A stretch of DNA of 64,000 nt from DATLFA01 sp039934635 (GTDB lineage: Bacteria > Actinomycetota > Acidimicrobiia > Acidimicrobiales > WLNW01), in NCBI GenBank assembly GCA_039934635.1, contig JBDTLT010000008.1:11124-75123 (forward strand). Reading direction: 5' to 3'. Made by a program: the position numbers and the translations under genes. Positions 1-9,365 of the stretch are shown here, in pieces (positions within the stretch are counted from its first letter, which is position 1; every line of letters begins with the position of its first letter). The notes under the pieces were generated by a model. It was not told where the DNA came from and searched no databases. It worked only from the letters and a program-made list of their open reading frames with translations.

Positions 1-836
1 CGGTGCGATCACGTGCCGGCATCACGCAAGAGACGTGGGACGATCTCGAAGAAGCGCTGTTGCTCGCCGACGTGGGTGTGGCCCCGACACAGCAGTTGCT
101 CGACGCCATGCGATTGCGCGTCAAACAAGACGGCATCAAAGAGCCCGAAGCGCTGCTCGACGCTATGAAGGCCGAGATCAAGACCCGCCTCGGCGGTTTC
201 GACCGGACCTTGCACTACGCCGACGCCAAACCGAGCATCTGGTTGTTCGTCGGTGTCAACGGCGTCGGCAAGACCACCACCATCGGCAAGCTCGCCCGGC
301 GTGAAATCGACAGTGGGCGTGTCGTGGTGCTCGCGGCCGGCGACACGTTCCGCGCGGCTGCCGCGGAGCAACTCGAACTGTGGGCGCAACGCGCGGGCGC
401 CGACATCGTGCGCGGTCAAGAGGGCGGCGATCCCGCGTCGATCATCTTCGATGCCATCGACCGCGCGGCATCGCGCGGGGCCGACCTCGTGTTGGCCGAC
501 ACCGCGGGACGTCTGCACACCAAGGTCAACCTCATGGAAGAGCTGCGCAAGATGCGCCGCGTGGCCGAAAAGGGCAGCGGCACGATCAGCGAGGTGTTGC
601 TCGTACTCGACGCGACCACCGGTCAAAATGGTCTCACGCAGGCGCAACAGTTCACCGAAGCGGTCGACGTCACCGGCGTCGTGCTCACCAAGCTCGACGG
701 GTCGGCCAAAGGCGGCATCGTGCTCGCCATTCAGCAACAGCTGGGCATCCCGGTGAAGCTCGTGGGCCTCGGCGAAGCCATCGGTGACCTGGTCGAATTC
801 GACCCCGACGAGTTCACCGACGCGCTGTTTTCGTGA
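1..836 (+). CDS. ftsY: Signal recognition particle receptor FtsY (5' partial)
   Basis: GTPase of the SRP receptor. It docks Ffh-ribosome complexes at the membrane and drives co-translational insertion. The visible 277 residues hold the whole NG domain: P-loop GVNGVGKTT at about 84-92, DTFRAAA at 114-120, DTAGR at 166-170 and TKLDGSAKGG at 229-238. The first visible residues already lie in the N-domain helices (ETWDDLEEALLLADVG), so the true start is upstream of the window and the GTG at 3 is probably internal. A secreted protein gene separates it from ffh, its functional partner. Identification is secure; only the N-terminus is missing. Confidence 0.96.
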   Translation, partial: VRSRAGITQETWDDLEEALLLADVGVAPTQQLLDAMRLRVKQDGIKEPEALLDAMKAEIKTRLGGFDRTLHYADAKPSIWLFVGVNGVGKTTTIGKLARREIDSGRVVVLAAGDTFRAAAAEQLELWAQRAGADIVRGQEGGDPASIIFDAIDRAASRGADLVLADTAGRLHTKVNLMEELRKMRRVAEKGSGTISEVLLVLDATTGQNGLTQAQQFTEAVDVTGVVLTKLDGSAKGGIVLAIQQQLGIPVKLVGLGEAIGDLVEFDPDEFTDALFS

Positions 837-908
837 CGCTCCGGTTCTCGCCAAGGCCGAGGCCCGTGGCAGCTCAAGGTACGTCGGTCGAAGGTCGTTG
901 AACTGATC

Positions 909-3107
909 ATGCGTAAGTACGTCGTGTTGCTCGCGCTGTTCGTCGTCTCGGCGACGCTCGGTGCGGCGCCGGCATCGGCCTATCAGGGCGCACCGTATTT
1001 CGAGCCGAACAAGCCGTACGCGCAAAACTTCCCCGACCCGTCAGTCGTGTGGGACGCGTCCACGGGGCGCTATTACGCATTCGCCACGACCACCGGTGGC
1101 GTGAACGTGCCGGCGATGTGGTCGACCGATCTCGTCACATGGACCGCCGCGCCCACCAACGGCTCGACCAACGCGAATGGGCAACACCACGACGCCCTCC
1201 CGCAGCCCGACACGCAGGGGATCGCGGTGAATCGGGGCGGCAGCTTCCCGTACGACCTTTGGGCACCCGGCGTCGCCAAGGTCGGCAGCACGTGGGTGAT
1301 GTTCTACGCGCTGCGCGTCGACGGCGCCGGTCGTCGCTGCCTTTGGTACGCGACATCGTCGACACCGATGGGCCCGTATACGAATGCGACGTACTTCTAC
1401 TGCAGCGGCGACCCGATGGGTTCGATCGACCCGCAGCCGTTCGTCGACACCAACGGCAACGCGTACCTCGTGTGGAAAGACGAGGGGCTCATCGGCAGCT
1501 ACGGCCAGCGCTCGTGGGCGCAACGCATCACGGTCGGTACGCCAGGGTCCAACGCGGTGAGCTTCCTCAGTGGCTCGAGCGCGTCGTTGCTGTTCGAATC
1601 GGACGATTCGTGGGAGGCGTACGTCGCCGAGAGTCCTTCGATCGTGCGCTACAACGGCGAGTTGTTGTTCTTCTATTCGGGCAACTCGTGGGACAGCGAC
1701 AACTACGCAATGGGACTCGCGCATTGCATTGCGCTCGAGGGCCCGGGGCCGTTGTGTCACCGCGACGCGGCGAATCCGGTGCTGGCGCACAAAGGGGTCG
1801 ATCGGAAGTCGACCGGCGCACCGACGGCGTTCATCGCCGGTGATGGCTCGCTGCGCGTCGCCTACCACTGGTGGAAATACTCCTTCGCCCCGAACTACCC
1901 CCCGTATCCCGCGTGCCTCTCGGAGCCATACAACGGGTGCAACGAGAACCAACGCCGCATGTCGGTCGAACGAGTGCAGTTCCAGTTCGGACGCACGCTG
2001 TTCAATAGCGATCCCGGGCCCGTCGGTGCCGCGTCCGCCACCGACTTCACGCCCCGTGACCCCGTGCGCGTACTCGACACGCGTCTGCGACCGCCCGATC
2101 CCAAACGTGCCGATCGATCGGAGGTGAGAAGCATCGATCTGAGTGGCGCCGTCACCGCGGATGCGACGGCGGCCGTGCTCAATGTGACTGCAGTCGACGC
2201 CGTGGGCACCGGATGGCTCACTGTCTACCCGTGCGGCGACGCGCCCTACGCCTCGAACGTCAACTTCGTGGCGCAACAGAACGTGCCGAATCTCGTCGCC
2301 GTGCGCCTCAATCCGTCGCGCAAGGTGTGTGTCTACGCCCACGAGTCGACCCACATCATCGTCGACGTCGCCGGTTCGTTTGGTCCCGCGGGCGCGTCGC
2401 GTTTCGTGCCGCTCGATCCCGTGCGCGCCGTCGACACGCGGCTCGGCATCGGGCGACCAAACACGGCCAAGGTGGCGGCCGGCACCTCGATCGAGATTCC
2501 GCTCGCGGGGCAATACGGCATACCGGCGAACGCGACCGCGGCGGTCGTCAACATCACCGCCGCCGATGCCGACTCTGTCGGCTACTTGACCGCGTACCCC
2601 TGCACGTATTTTCCCGCCGTCGTCTCCAACGTCAATTACGTCGCCAACCGCGCCGTGCCCAACCTCGCGACCGTTCGCCTGTCGGGCGCGGGTTCGATCT
2701 GTATCTACAGCGAACGCAATGCGCACGTGATCGTCGATGTGTTCGGCGCATACGCGCCCTCGGGCGCGCAGTTCGTACCCCTCAGCCCATCACGCATCAT
2801 CGACACACGCGCCGGTGCGCCGATCGGCGCGGGTCAGGTGCGACAATTCGCGGTCACCGGCGCGGGTGGAGTGCCGTCGAATGCAACTGCGGTCGTGCTG
2901 AACGTGGCGGCCGACCGAGCGAGCGGGCCCGGCTACCTCAGCGTCTACCCTTGCGGCGGGGCGCCACCGGTCGTGTCGAATCTCAACTTCGCCCCCGGCC
3001 AGGCCCTGGCCAACCTCGTGCAGGTGCGTCTGTCCGCCGGCACCATCTGTATCGCCGCCGAGTCGACCACCCACGTCTTCGCCGACGTCGCGGGGTATTT
3101 CGTCTGA
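909..3107 (+). CDS. Secreted GH43-like beta-propeller protein with three 'VLDTR' repeat modules
   Basis: This 732-residue protein starts with a clear signal peptide ending near ASA at 22-24. Residues 35-375 resemble a glycoside hydrolase family 43-type five-bladed propeller. The usual acidic positions are visible: D43 in FPDPSVV, D174 in SIDPQPFVD and E241 in AESPSIVR. Three tandem modules of about 120 residues follow, beginning near 379, 500 and 621. Each opens with a [VI][LVI]DTR motif, contains two Cys (YPCG/YPCT and a V/I-C-I/V pair) and ends with a DV.G(S/A/Y) strand. Such modules are frequent in secreted actinobacterial proteins and may be surface or polysaccharide binding. Substrate is unknown; arabinan or xylan-type sugars are an inference from the family. 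It lies between ftsY and ffh without being part of their function. Confidence 0.75.
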   Translation: MRKYVVLLALFVVSATLGAAPASAYQGAPYFEPNKPYAQNFPDPSVVWDASTGRYYAFATTTGGVNVPAMWSTDLVTWTAAPTNGSTNANGQHHDALPQPDTQGIAVNRGGSFPYDLWAPGVAKVGSTWVMFYALRVDGAGRRCLWYATSSTPMGPYTNATYFYCSGDPMGSIDPQPFVDTNGNAYLVWKDEGLIGSYGQRSWAQRITVGTPGSNAVSFLSGSSASLLFESDDSWEAYVAESPSIVRYNGELLFFYSGNSWDSDNYAMGLAHCIALEGPGPLCHRDAANPVLAHKGVDRKSTGAPTAFIAGDGSLRVAYHWWKYSFAPNYPPYPACLSEPYNGCNENQRRMSVERVQFQFGRTLFNSDPGPVGAASATDFTPRDPVRVLDTRLRPPDPKRADRSEVRSIDLSGAVTADATAAVLNVTAVDAVGTGWLTVYPCGDAPYASNVNFVAQQNVPNLVAVRLNPSRKVCVYAHESTHIIVDVAGSFGPAGASRFVPLDPVRAVDTRLGIGRPNTAKVAAGTSIEIPLAGQYGIPANATAAVVNITAADADSVGYLTAYPCTYFPAVVSNVNYVANRAVPNLATVRLSGAGSICIYSERNAHVIVDVFGAYAPSGAQFVPLSPSRIIDTRAGAPIGAGQVRQFAVTGAGGVPSNATAVVLNVAADRASGPGYLSVYPCGGAPPVVSNLNFAPGQALANLVQVRLSAGTICIAAESTTHVFADVAGYFV

Positions 3108-3112
3108 GTCGG

Positions 3113-3118
3113 TAGGCT
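3113..3118 (+). promoter_or_regulatory. -10 box (TAGGCT) of ffh
   Basis: A TANNNT hexamer ends 10 nt before the ATG of ffh, leaving only a few nucleotides of leader. No good -35 is seen, which is usual for actinobacterial promoters. It gives ffh a promoter independent of the inserted secreted-protein gene. Confidence 0.45.
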
Positions 3119-3128
3119 TGACCCTCGT

Positions 3129-4547
<1,419 letters not shown>

Positions 4548-4643
4548 GCCAGCCCCCACAGCGGGAAGATCCCCTCAGAACTGACGGTTTGGGCAACTCG
4601 ACCAGTAGCTTTTGTCCGACACCGACGAGAGGACCCATCAACC

Positions 4644-4919
4644 GTGGCCGTCAAACTCCGCCTTATGCGGATGGGAAAGACCAAGCAGCCGACCTACCGC
4701 GTGGTCGCGGCCGACTCGCATTCGCCCCGCAACGGACGCTTCATCGAGATCATCGGCACCTACGAGCCGCGCATCGAGCCCTCGTTGATCAAGATCGACA
4801 ACGACCGGGCGCTGCATTGGCTCAAGAACGGCGCGCAGCCGACCGAGCGCGTCGAGAAGTTGCTCAAGATTTCCGGCGCGTGGGACGTGTTCCAGTCGAC
4901 GAAGAAGAAGCCGGCGTGA
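4644..4919 (+). CDS. rpsP: 30S ribosomal protein S16
   Basis: Small-subunit protein that binds 16S rRNA early in assembly. The 91-residue length and the N-terminal AVKLRLMRMGKTKQPTYRVV followed by RNGRFIEIIGTYEPR are typical of S16. The start is GTG at 4644. Its stop codon overlaps the GTG start of the KH-domain gene by 4 bp (GTGA), so the two are translationally coupled, and rimM and trmD follow in the same operon. Confidence 0.97.
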   Translation: MAVKLRLMRMGKTKQPTYRVVAADSHSPRNGRFIEIIGTYEPRIEPSLIKIDNDRALHWLKNGAQPTERVEKLLKISGAWDVFQSTKKKPA

Positions 4920-5179
4920 GCGAGAACGAGAATTCTGCTCCCACCGCCATCGCCGTGCTCGAATACCTCGCCAAGTCGCTCGTCGACGATCCCGAGTCCG
5001 TGCACGTCGATTCCGACGACACCAAAGGTGCGCGCATCGAGTTGTCGGTTCGCGTGTCGCCGCCCGATGTCGGCCGCTTGATCGGCAAGCGCGGTCGGGT
5101 CGCGAACTCGATCCGCACCATCGTTCGTGCCGCCGCGGTACGCGATGGCGTCGAGGTCGACGTCGAGTTCCTCGATTGA
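4916..5179 (+). CDS. khpA: KH-domain RNA-binding protein KhpA
   Basis: Small RNA-binding protein of 87 residues. The single KH domain carries the GXXG loop as GKRG in RLIGKRGRVANSIRTIV. The family is found between rpsP and rimM in many Gram-positive bacteria and binds RNA, often with KhpB/Jag. I placed the start at the GTG overlapping the rpsP stop; upstream in-frame sequence lies inside rpsP and is not plausible. The stop overlaps the TTG start of rimM (TTGA), so all three genes are coupled. Confidence 0.9.
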   Translation: MSENENSAPTAIAVLEYLAKSLVDDPESVHVDSDDTKGARIELSVRVSPPDVGRLIGKRGRVANSIRTIVRAAAVRDGVEVDVEFLD

Positions 5180-5703
5180 GCGATCCGGCCGCGACCCCTC
5201 GTCTCGCGGTCGGCCGTATAGATCGCGCTCATGGCTTACGGGGCGAACTGGTCCTGACGCTGACGACCAATCGCCTCGAACGAGTCGCGGCCGGCGCGCT
5301 CCTCTACACCGATGACGAGGTCTTGACCGTCGAGTCGGCGCAACCCCATCTCGGTCGATTCATCGTGCGCTTCGTCGATGTGCGCACGCGTGCCGATGCC
5401 GACCGGCTGCACGGCGCGCCGCTGTACGCCGATGCGATCGACGACCCCGGCGAGTGGTGGGTCCACGATCTCATCGGTGCGATGGTGATCGACCAACACG
5501 GCGTCGAGCAAGGGCGCGTCGTCGAGGTACAGGCCAACCCCGCGAGTGATCTTTTGGTGCTCGACACGGGAGCACTCGTGCCGCTGCGCTTCGCCATCGA
5601 ACTCACGGCCAACGAGCGCGTCGCCGTCGACGCGCCCGAGGGCCTCTTCGACGAGAGCCTGCGCGGCCCGGGCCGCAAGGGAACGAGCCGGAGCGGGGAG
5701 TAA
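5176..5703 (+). CDS. rimM: Ribosome maturation factor RimM
   Basis: 16S rRNA processing factor that acts in 30S head assembly. The N-terminal RimM domain begins LAVGRIDRAHGLRGELVL, and the C-terminal PRC-barrel begins near EWWVHDLIGAMV. At 175 residues it is of normal length. The start is TTG at 5176, overlapping the khpA stop, which is unusual but supported by the alignment of the N-terminus with the family. The next gene is trmD, 4 bp away. Confidence 0.93.
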   Translation: MSDPAATPRLAVGRIDRAHGLRGELVLTLTTNRLERVAAGALLYTDDEVLTVESAQPHLGRFIVRFVDVRTRADADRLHGAPLYADAIDDPGEWWVHDLIGAMVIDQHGVEQGRVVEVQANPASDLLVLDTGALVPLRFAIELTANERVAVDAPEGLFDESLRGPGRKGTSRSGE

Positions 5704-5707
5704 CGCC

Positions 5708-6430
5708 GTGCGCATCGACGTGCTCACGATCTTCCCCGACATCGTCGAACACTTCGCGTCGCGGAGCTTACTGGGCAAGGCCCGCGAGCGCGGCACCATC
5801 GACGTCCGCATCCACGACCTGCGTTCCGCCGCAATGGATCCGCATCGCTCGGTCGACGACGCGCCGTTCGGCGGGGGCGCCGGCATGGTGTTGATGCCCG
5901 AGCCGATCTTTCGCACCGTGGAGACCGTCGATCCACCGCGGCCGCTCTATTACCTCGGCCCGGCGGGCGCGCGGTTCGATCAGGCGATGGCGCGCGACCT
6001 GGCGGCCACCGACGGATTCTCGCTGCTGTGCGGACGTTATGAAGGCGTCGACGACCGCGTGCTCGAGCATCTGGTCGACGGCGAATTGTCGATCGGTGAC
6101 TACGTGCTCGGCGGCGGCGAGGTCGCGGCGATGGTCGTGCTCGAAGCGGTCGGGCGCCTTGTGCCCGGCGTGATGGGCAACGCGGCGTCGGCCGAGGACG
6201 AGTCGTTCACCGGGGGATTGTTGGAGTATCCGCACTACACGCGCCCGGCAGATTTTCGCGACTGGTCGGTGCCCGAGGTGTTGCGCTCGGGCGACCACGC
6301 TCGCGTCGGCCGCTGGCGCCGCGCGCAAGCGCTGGCGCGTACCGCGCAACGCCGGCCTGACTTGCTCGCGGCGCGCGGTGGCGTGTCCGATGAGGAGCGC
6401 CGATTGTTGCGCGAGTTCGACCTGGACTAG
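5708..6430 (+). CDS. trmD: tRNA (guanine37-N1)-methyltransferase TrmD
   Basis: SAM-dependent enzyme that methylates G37 of tRNAs reading CNN codons and prevents frameshifting. It has 240 residues from GTG 5708: RIDVLTIFPDIVEHF at the start, GGGAGMVLMPEPI, LLCGRYEGVDDRV, and the trefoil-knot SAM site with SIGDYVLGGGEVAA. The reading frame stays open upstream into rimM, but family alignment places the start here. It is the last member of the rpsP-khpA-rimM-trmD operon before a non-core glycosidase gene. Confidence 0.96.
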   Translation: MRIDVLTIFPDIVEHFASRSLLGKARERGTIDVRIHDLRSAAMDPHRSVDDAPFGGGAGMVLMPEPIFRTVETVDPPRPLYYLGPAGARFDQAMARDLAATDGFSLLCGRYEGVDDRVLEHLVDGELSIGDYVLGGGEVAAMVVLEAVGRLVPGVMGNAASAEDESFTGGLLEYPHYTRPADFRDWSVPEVLRSGDHARVGRWRRAQALARTAQRRPDLLAARGGVSDEERRLLREFDLD

Positions 6431-6437
6431 TCGATTC

Positions 6438-7970
6438 ATGGTCGATGCCGAGGTCGAAGTCACCAGTGACGTCATCGGTGACATCTCGCCGCAGATCTTC
6501 GGCGGCCTGCTCGAACATCTCGGCCGTTGTGTGTACGACGGCGTATGGGATCTCTCGACACAACGGCCGCGGTCGGACGTGCTCGGCGCGATGCGCGCAC
6601 TCGCGCCGACGGCGTTGCGGTGGCCCGGTGGATGTTTCTCCGCGTGGTATCGCTGGCGCGACGGGGTCGGCCCGCGCGATGAGCGACCTACGCGTGACCG
6701 CCAGTTCTGGACCGACAACAGCGCCCACTGGGCGCGCGCCGCGGGACGTGACGAAGTCGAGTTCACCACCGCGCTCGGGCCGCCCGAGACGCACTCGTTC
6801 GGCACCGACGAGTTCTTGCGCTATAGCGGGGCGCTCGGCGCGGAGCCGTTGTTGGTCGTGAACCTGGGTGGCGGTGCGCCCCGCGGCGACGGTTCGCCCG
6901 AGGAAGCGGCGAGTTGGGTGCGTTACTGCAATCGCGACCGGCGAGCGCCGCGGCCCGTCGAGTGGTGGGGGATCGGCAACGAGACATGGGGTGGACACGA
7001 GCCGGGCCATTGCACACCCGCGGAGTACGGAGCGCGCGTGCGGGAATTCGCGACGGCAATGCGGGCCGACGATCGCTCGATCAAGACGATTGCGCCCGGA
7101 GTGCTCGTCGGACCGGGCACGGTCGCAGAGTGGAACGACGTCGTGTTGCGCAACGCCCACGAGGCCATCGACGCGTTGTCGCTGCACTGGTACTTTCCCG
7201 GCCCGCTTGGGCGCAGTCGCACGCACGACGAAGCCGAGTTGCGCCAGATCATGACCGCGGGCGACACGTTGGGTGAGTTGCTCGACGCAACAATTGCCGG
7301 CATCGACCAAGTCGTGGGGAGCGAGCGCGCACTGCCGATCGTCATCGGCGAGTGGGGTTTCATGGCCGACGTCGACGAACACCTCGGCACGAGTCATTGG
7401 TTTTGCGATGGCCCGTTCTTCGCCGGCTGTCTGCACCGTTTCATCGAACGATCCGACCGTGTCGCCCAGGCGTACTACGCGCAACTGGTGAATGTGCTCG
7501 GCCCGATCCAGACCGAGGGCCAACGCCACTTCGTGACGACCGCGTTCTTGGTGTTGGTGATGTACCGCCGGCTGCTGCGGCGCCGGGCAGTGCGCACCGT
7601 GGTCCTCGGCGACGAGCTGGCGGTGCCGCCGATGCCCGCCCTCGATCGCCGGCTGTTCGGCCCGCGCGCGGCGGCGATGGGGCGCCGCGCCCCGGTCGTG
7701 GACGCCTGCGCGACCGTGGACGACCGGGGTACGGCAGTAGCCGTGGCCAACCGCGGGCTCGACCGACCGGTGCGGATCTGCCTTGCCGGGCTACCCGCCA
7801 GGGCGTGCGGCGCCCTCGTCGCCACGGCCGCCGCCGACCCGTTCGCCCGGAACTCGCTCGGCCGGCCCCACGCCGTGGGCTGGTACGTCGTGGAAGCGCA
7901 GGTCGATCCGCAGGGCCGATGCACGATCGAACTGGCCCCGGGCTCGGTGGGCGTCGCGTCCTTCGCCTAG
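6438..7970 (+). CDS. GH51-type alpha-L-arabinofuranosidase
   Basis: Likely releases terminal arabinofuranose from plant or microbial polysaccharides. The 510 residues begin ISPQIFGGLLEHLGR, the typical GH51 opening. The acid/base Glu is E182 in IGNETWGGHEPGH and the nucleophile Glu is E305 in IGEWGF. A C-terminal beta-sandwich follows. The frame is open upstream inside trmD, but the ATG at 6438 fits the family N-terminus. No signal peptide is seen, so it should act on imported oligosaccharides. It separates trmD from rplS; with the GH43-like protein it suggests use of arabinose-containing polymers. Confidence 0.85.
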   Translation: MVDAEVEVTSDVIGDISPQIFGGLLEHLGRCVYDGVWDLSTQRPRSDVLGAMRALAPTALRWPGGCFSAWYRWRDGVGPRDERPTRDRQFWTDNSAHWARAAGRDEVEFTTALGPPETHSFGTDEFLRYSGALGAEPLLVVNLGGGAPRGDGSPEEAASWVRYCNRDRRAPRPVEWWGIGNETWGGHEPGHCTPAEYGARVREFATAMRADDRSIKTIAPGVLVGPGTVAEWNDVVLRNAHEAIDALSLHWYFPGPLGRSRTHDEAELRQIMTAGDTLGELLDATIAGIDQVVGSERALPIVIGEWGFMADVDEHLGTSHWFCDGPFFAGCLHRFIERSDRVAQAYYAQLVNVLGPIQTEGQRHFVTTAFLVLVMYRRLLRRRAVRTVVLGDELAVPPMPALDRRLFGPRAAAMGRRAPVVDACATVDDRGTAVAVANRGLDRPVRICLAGLPARACGALVATAAADPFARNSLGRPHAVGWYVVEAQVDPQGRCTIELAPGSVGVASFA

Positions 7971-7980
7971 CTGGCACCCC

Positions 7981-8062
7981 GCTCGGGCCCTGGGCTTCCC
8001 GCTCGAAGGGCCGCTCGGGCCCTGGGTTTCCCGCTCGAAGGGCCGCTCGGGCCCTGGGTTTC
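7981..8062. repeat. 32-bp tandem repeat, about 2.6 copies
   Basis: Unit gctcgggccctgggcttccc plus gctcgaagggcc. The second copy (8013-8044) differs at one base and the third is cut after 18 bases. It lies between the GH51 gene and the rplS promoter. Confidence 0.85.
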
Positions 8063-8082
8063 GGCTCGGGCCGGTGTAGCCG

Positions 8083-8088
8083 TACACT
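8083..8088 (+). promoter_or_regulatory. -10 box (TACACT) of rplS
   Basis: A TACACT hexamer about 53 nt before the rplS ATG. A leader of about 47 nt with the ribosome binding site AAGGAG would follow. The -35 is weak. Confidence 0.4.
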
Positions 8089-8141
8089 GCCCGGTCGGCC
8101 GTGCAGCCAAGGCGCCGGCCTTGCCGAAGGAGATTCGTCCC

Positions 8142-8489
8142 ATGACCCCGACCGATGTCGTCGATCAACAGAGCCTGCGCGAGGGCATTCCGGTATTCGG
8201 CCCGGGCGACACGCTCAAGGTGCACGTACGCGTCGTCGAAGGTACCCGCGAGCGCGTGCAGATCTTCGAAGGTGTCGTGATCCGTCGCTCGGGTGGCGGC
8301 GCGCGTGAGACGTTCACCGTGCGCAAAGTCAGCTTTGGCGTCGGCGTCGAGCGCACCTTTCCCGTGCACTCACCGATCATCTCCAAGATCGAGTTCATGA
8401 TCCGGGGCGATGTGCGCCGCGCCAAGCTCTATTACTTGCGGGATCGCGTCGGTAAGGCCGCCAAGATCAAAGAGAAGCGCGACCGCTGA
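8142..8489 (+). CDS. rplS: 50S ribosomal protein L19
   Basis: Large-subunit protein at the 30S-50S interface. It has 115 residues, the normal length. The middle reads RVQIFEGVVIRRSG and TFTVRKVSFGVGVERTFPVHSP, and it ends with the RDRVGKAAKIKEKR tail. I chose ATG 8142 with AAGGAG 10 nt upstream over the upstream TTG. Actinobacterial genomes often have lepB and rnhB next; here two short genes of unclear role follow instead. Confidence 0.96.
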   Translation: MTPTDVVDQQSLREGIPVFGPGDTLKVHVRVVEGTRERVQIFEGVVIRRSGGGARETFTVRKVSFGVGVERTFPVHSPIISKIEFMIRGDVRRAKLYYLRDRVGKAAKIKEKRDR

Positions 8490-8490
8490 T

Positions 8491-8601
8491 TTGGGCTTCG
8501 ATCCGACGCGCAAGCACACGCGCACTCGTTTCGACTATTTCTATGTAGCCGCGGGGTTGCTCCTCTGCGCGTTGCTCGTGGTGTGGGCTCTGTTCGGCTG
8601 A
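8491..8601 (+). CDS. Small single-pass membrane protein (hypothetical)
   Basis: A short frame directly after the rplS stop, starting at TTG 8491, encodes about 36 residues: a basic N-terminus (DPTRKHTRTRFDYF) followed by one hydrophobic helix (about 20 residues of A, L, V and W). The positive-inside charge pattern suggests a cytoplasmic N-terminus. The start is uncertain because no ribosome binding site of its own is seen; translation could be coupled to rplS. I do not recognise a family, and it could be a chance frame. Confidence 0.45.
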   Translation: MGFDPTRKHTRTRFDYFYVAAGLLLCALLVVWALFG

Positions 8602-8610
8602 TCGACCGTC

Positions 8611-8874
8611 ATGGATGATCTCGACGCGTTGGGCCCCTACGAAGTGCGGTTCATCCAGCCGTATCAAGCGACGAAGCGCTACATCTGCCCGAGCTGCAAT
8701 CAACACATCGAACCGGGCACCGGCCACTACGTGGTGATACCCACGCGCTCGACCGATCTGCGCCGCCATTGGCATCGGGGATGTTGGGAGCGACGCGAAC
8801 ACCGACGAGCGAACCCGTCGGCAGCCAAGTCGATGCCGAAGCCCGCAGTGAGGGTCAAAAAGCCTCCTCGATGA
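8611..8874 (+). CDS. Small zinc-ribbon/HNH-like conserved protein
   Basis: 87 residues. It has a likely metal site, CPSCNQHIEPGTGH (C-x2-C) with RRHWHRGCW further on (H-x-H-x2-C), and a basic Lys/Pro-rich tail. The spacing resembles a zinc ribbon or a minimal HNH-type fold, which would suit nucleic-acid binding. Similar small proteins occur next to yraN and comM in other actinobacteria, from my memory of gene order only. It ends 20 bp inside the opposite-strand yraN gene. Function is unknown. Confidence 0.7.
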   Translation: MDDLDALGPYEVRFIQPYQATKRYICPSCNQHIEPGTGHYVVIPTRSTDLRRHWHRGCWERREHRRANPSAAKSMPKPAVRVKKPPR

Positions 8875-9199
8875 TGTGGAGGCGACCGCTGACGATCGAC
8901 ACCACGTCGAAACGGACAGTGCGACACGACGGCTTGTGCTGCGCGAGGAACTCGACGGCGAGCGTGCGCAATCGGCGCTGCTTGCGCCAATCGACGGCCT
9001 CGGCGGGAACGCCGTAACGCTCGGTGGCGCGGGTCTTGACCTCGCACACCACCACGCATCCGTCGCGCTCGAGCACGAGGTCGATCTCCCCGGCGCGACC
9101 GTGCCAGTTTTGTGCGAGCACTGCGTAGCCCGCTTGCTCGTAGGCGCGACGGGCCAATGATTCGCCGTAATCGCCGAGGTACTTGCGCTCTTTGGTCAT
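8855..9199 (-). CDS. yraN: UPF0102 family nuclease-like protein YraN
   Basis: 114 residues with the restriction-endonuclease-like core: GESLARRAYEQAGY, GEIDLVLERDG and CEVKTR, giving the E-x(n)-D-x(n)-E-x-K pattern. No biochemical role is firmly established; proximity to comM and dprA in many genomes suggests DNA processing. I chose ATG 9199, which has a TATCGT box 7 nt upstream (leaderless type), over the longer frame. It is on the minus strand, unlike every other core gene around it. Confidence 0.9.
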   Translation of the reverse strand: MTKERKYLGDYGESLARRAYEQAGYAVLAQNWHGRAGEIDLVLERDGCVVVCEVKTRATERYGVPAEAVDWRKQRRLRTLAVEFLAQHKPSCRTVRFDVVSIVSGRLHIIEEAF

Positions 9200-9206
9200 C
9201 GTCGAG

Positions 9207-9212
9207 ACGATA
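9207..9212 (-). promoter_or_regulatory. -10 box (TATCGT) of yraN, minus strand
   Basis: TATCGT on the minus strand ends 7 nt before the yraN ATG, the spacing of a leaderless transcript. Confidence 0.45.
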
Positions 9213-9264
9213 CCGACGACCACTGACAGCCTCGTCCGCGACAACTGACTGTCGCAGGCCCTCG

Positions 9265-9270
9265 CTAGAG
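9265..9270 (+). promoter_or_regulatory. -10 box (TAGAGT) of the comM-dprA operon
   Basis: TAGAGT in the yraN-comM gap. It would give a leader of about 90 nt before the comM GTG, including the hairpin at 9332-9359. Confidence 0.35.
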
Positions 9271-9331
9271 TCAGGGCACACGCAATGGAGCGAGCGTGAC
9301 CAAGGTGCGGGCGATTGTGCCGACCATTGCT

Positions 9332-9359
9332 CCCTTTCGATTCTTCGAGAACGAAAGGG
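9332..9359 (+). promoter_or_regulatory. Hairpin covering the comM ribosome-binding region
   Basis: Arms CCCTTTCG (9332-9339) and CGAAAGGG (9352-9359) pair perfectly, and the inner TTCT/AGAA extends the stem to 12 bp around a TCG loop with one bulged A. The only purine-rich ribosome-binding candidate for the GTG at 9366 (GAAAGGG) lies in the right arm, so folding would hide it. Confidence 0.5.
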
Positions 9360-9365
9360 CCTCTT

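Noticed and set aside
1041..2726. Long minus-strand frame of 561 residues opposite the secreted protein
   Set aside because: Arg/Val/Asp-rich composition without motifs is typical of antisense frames in high-GC coding DNA.
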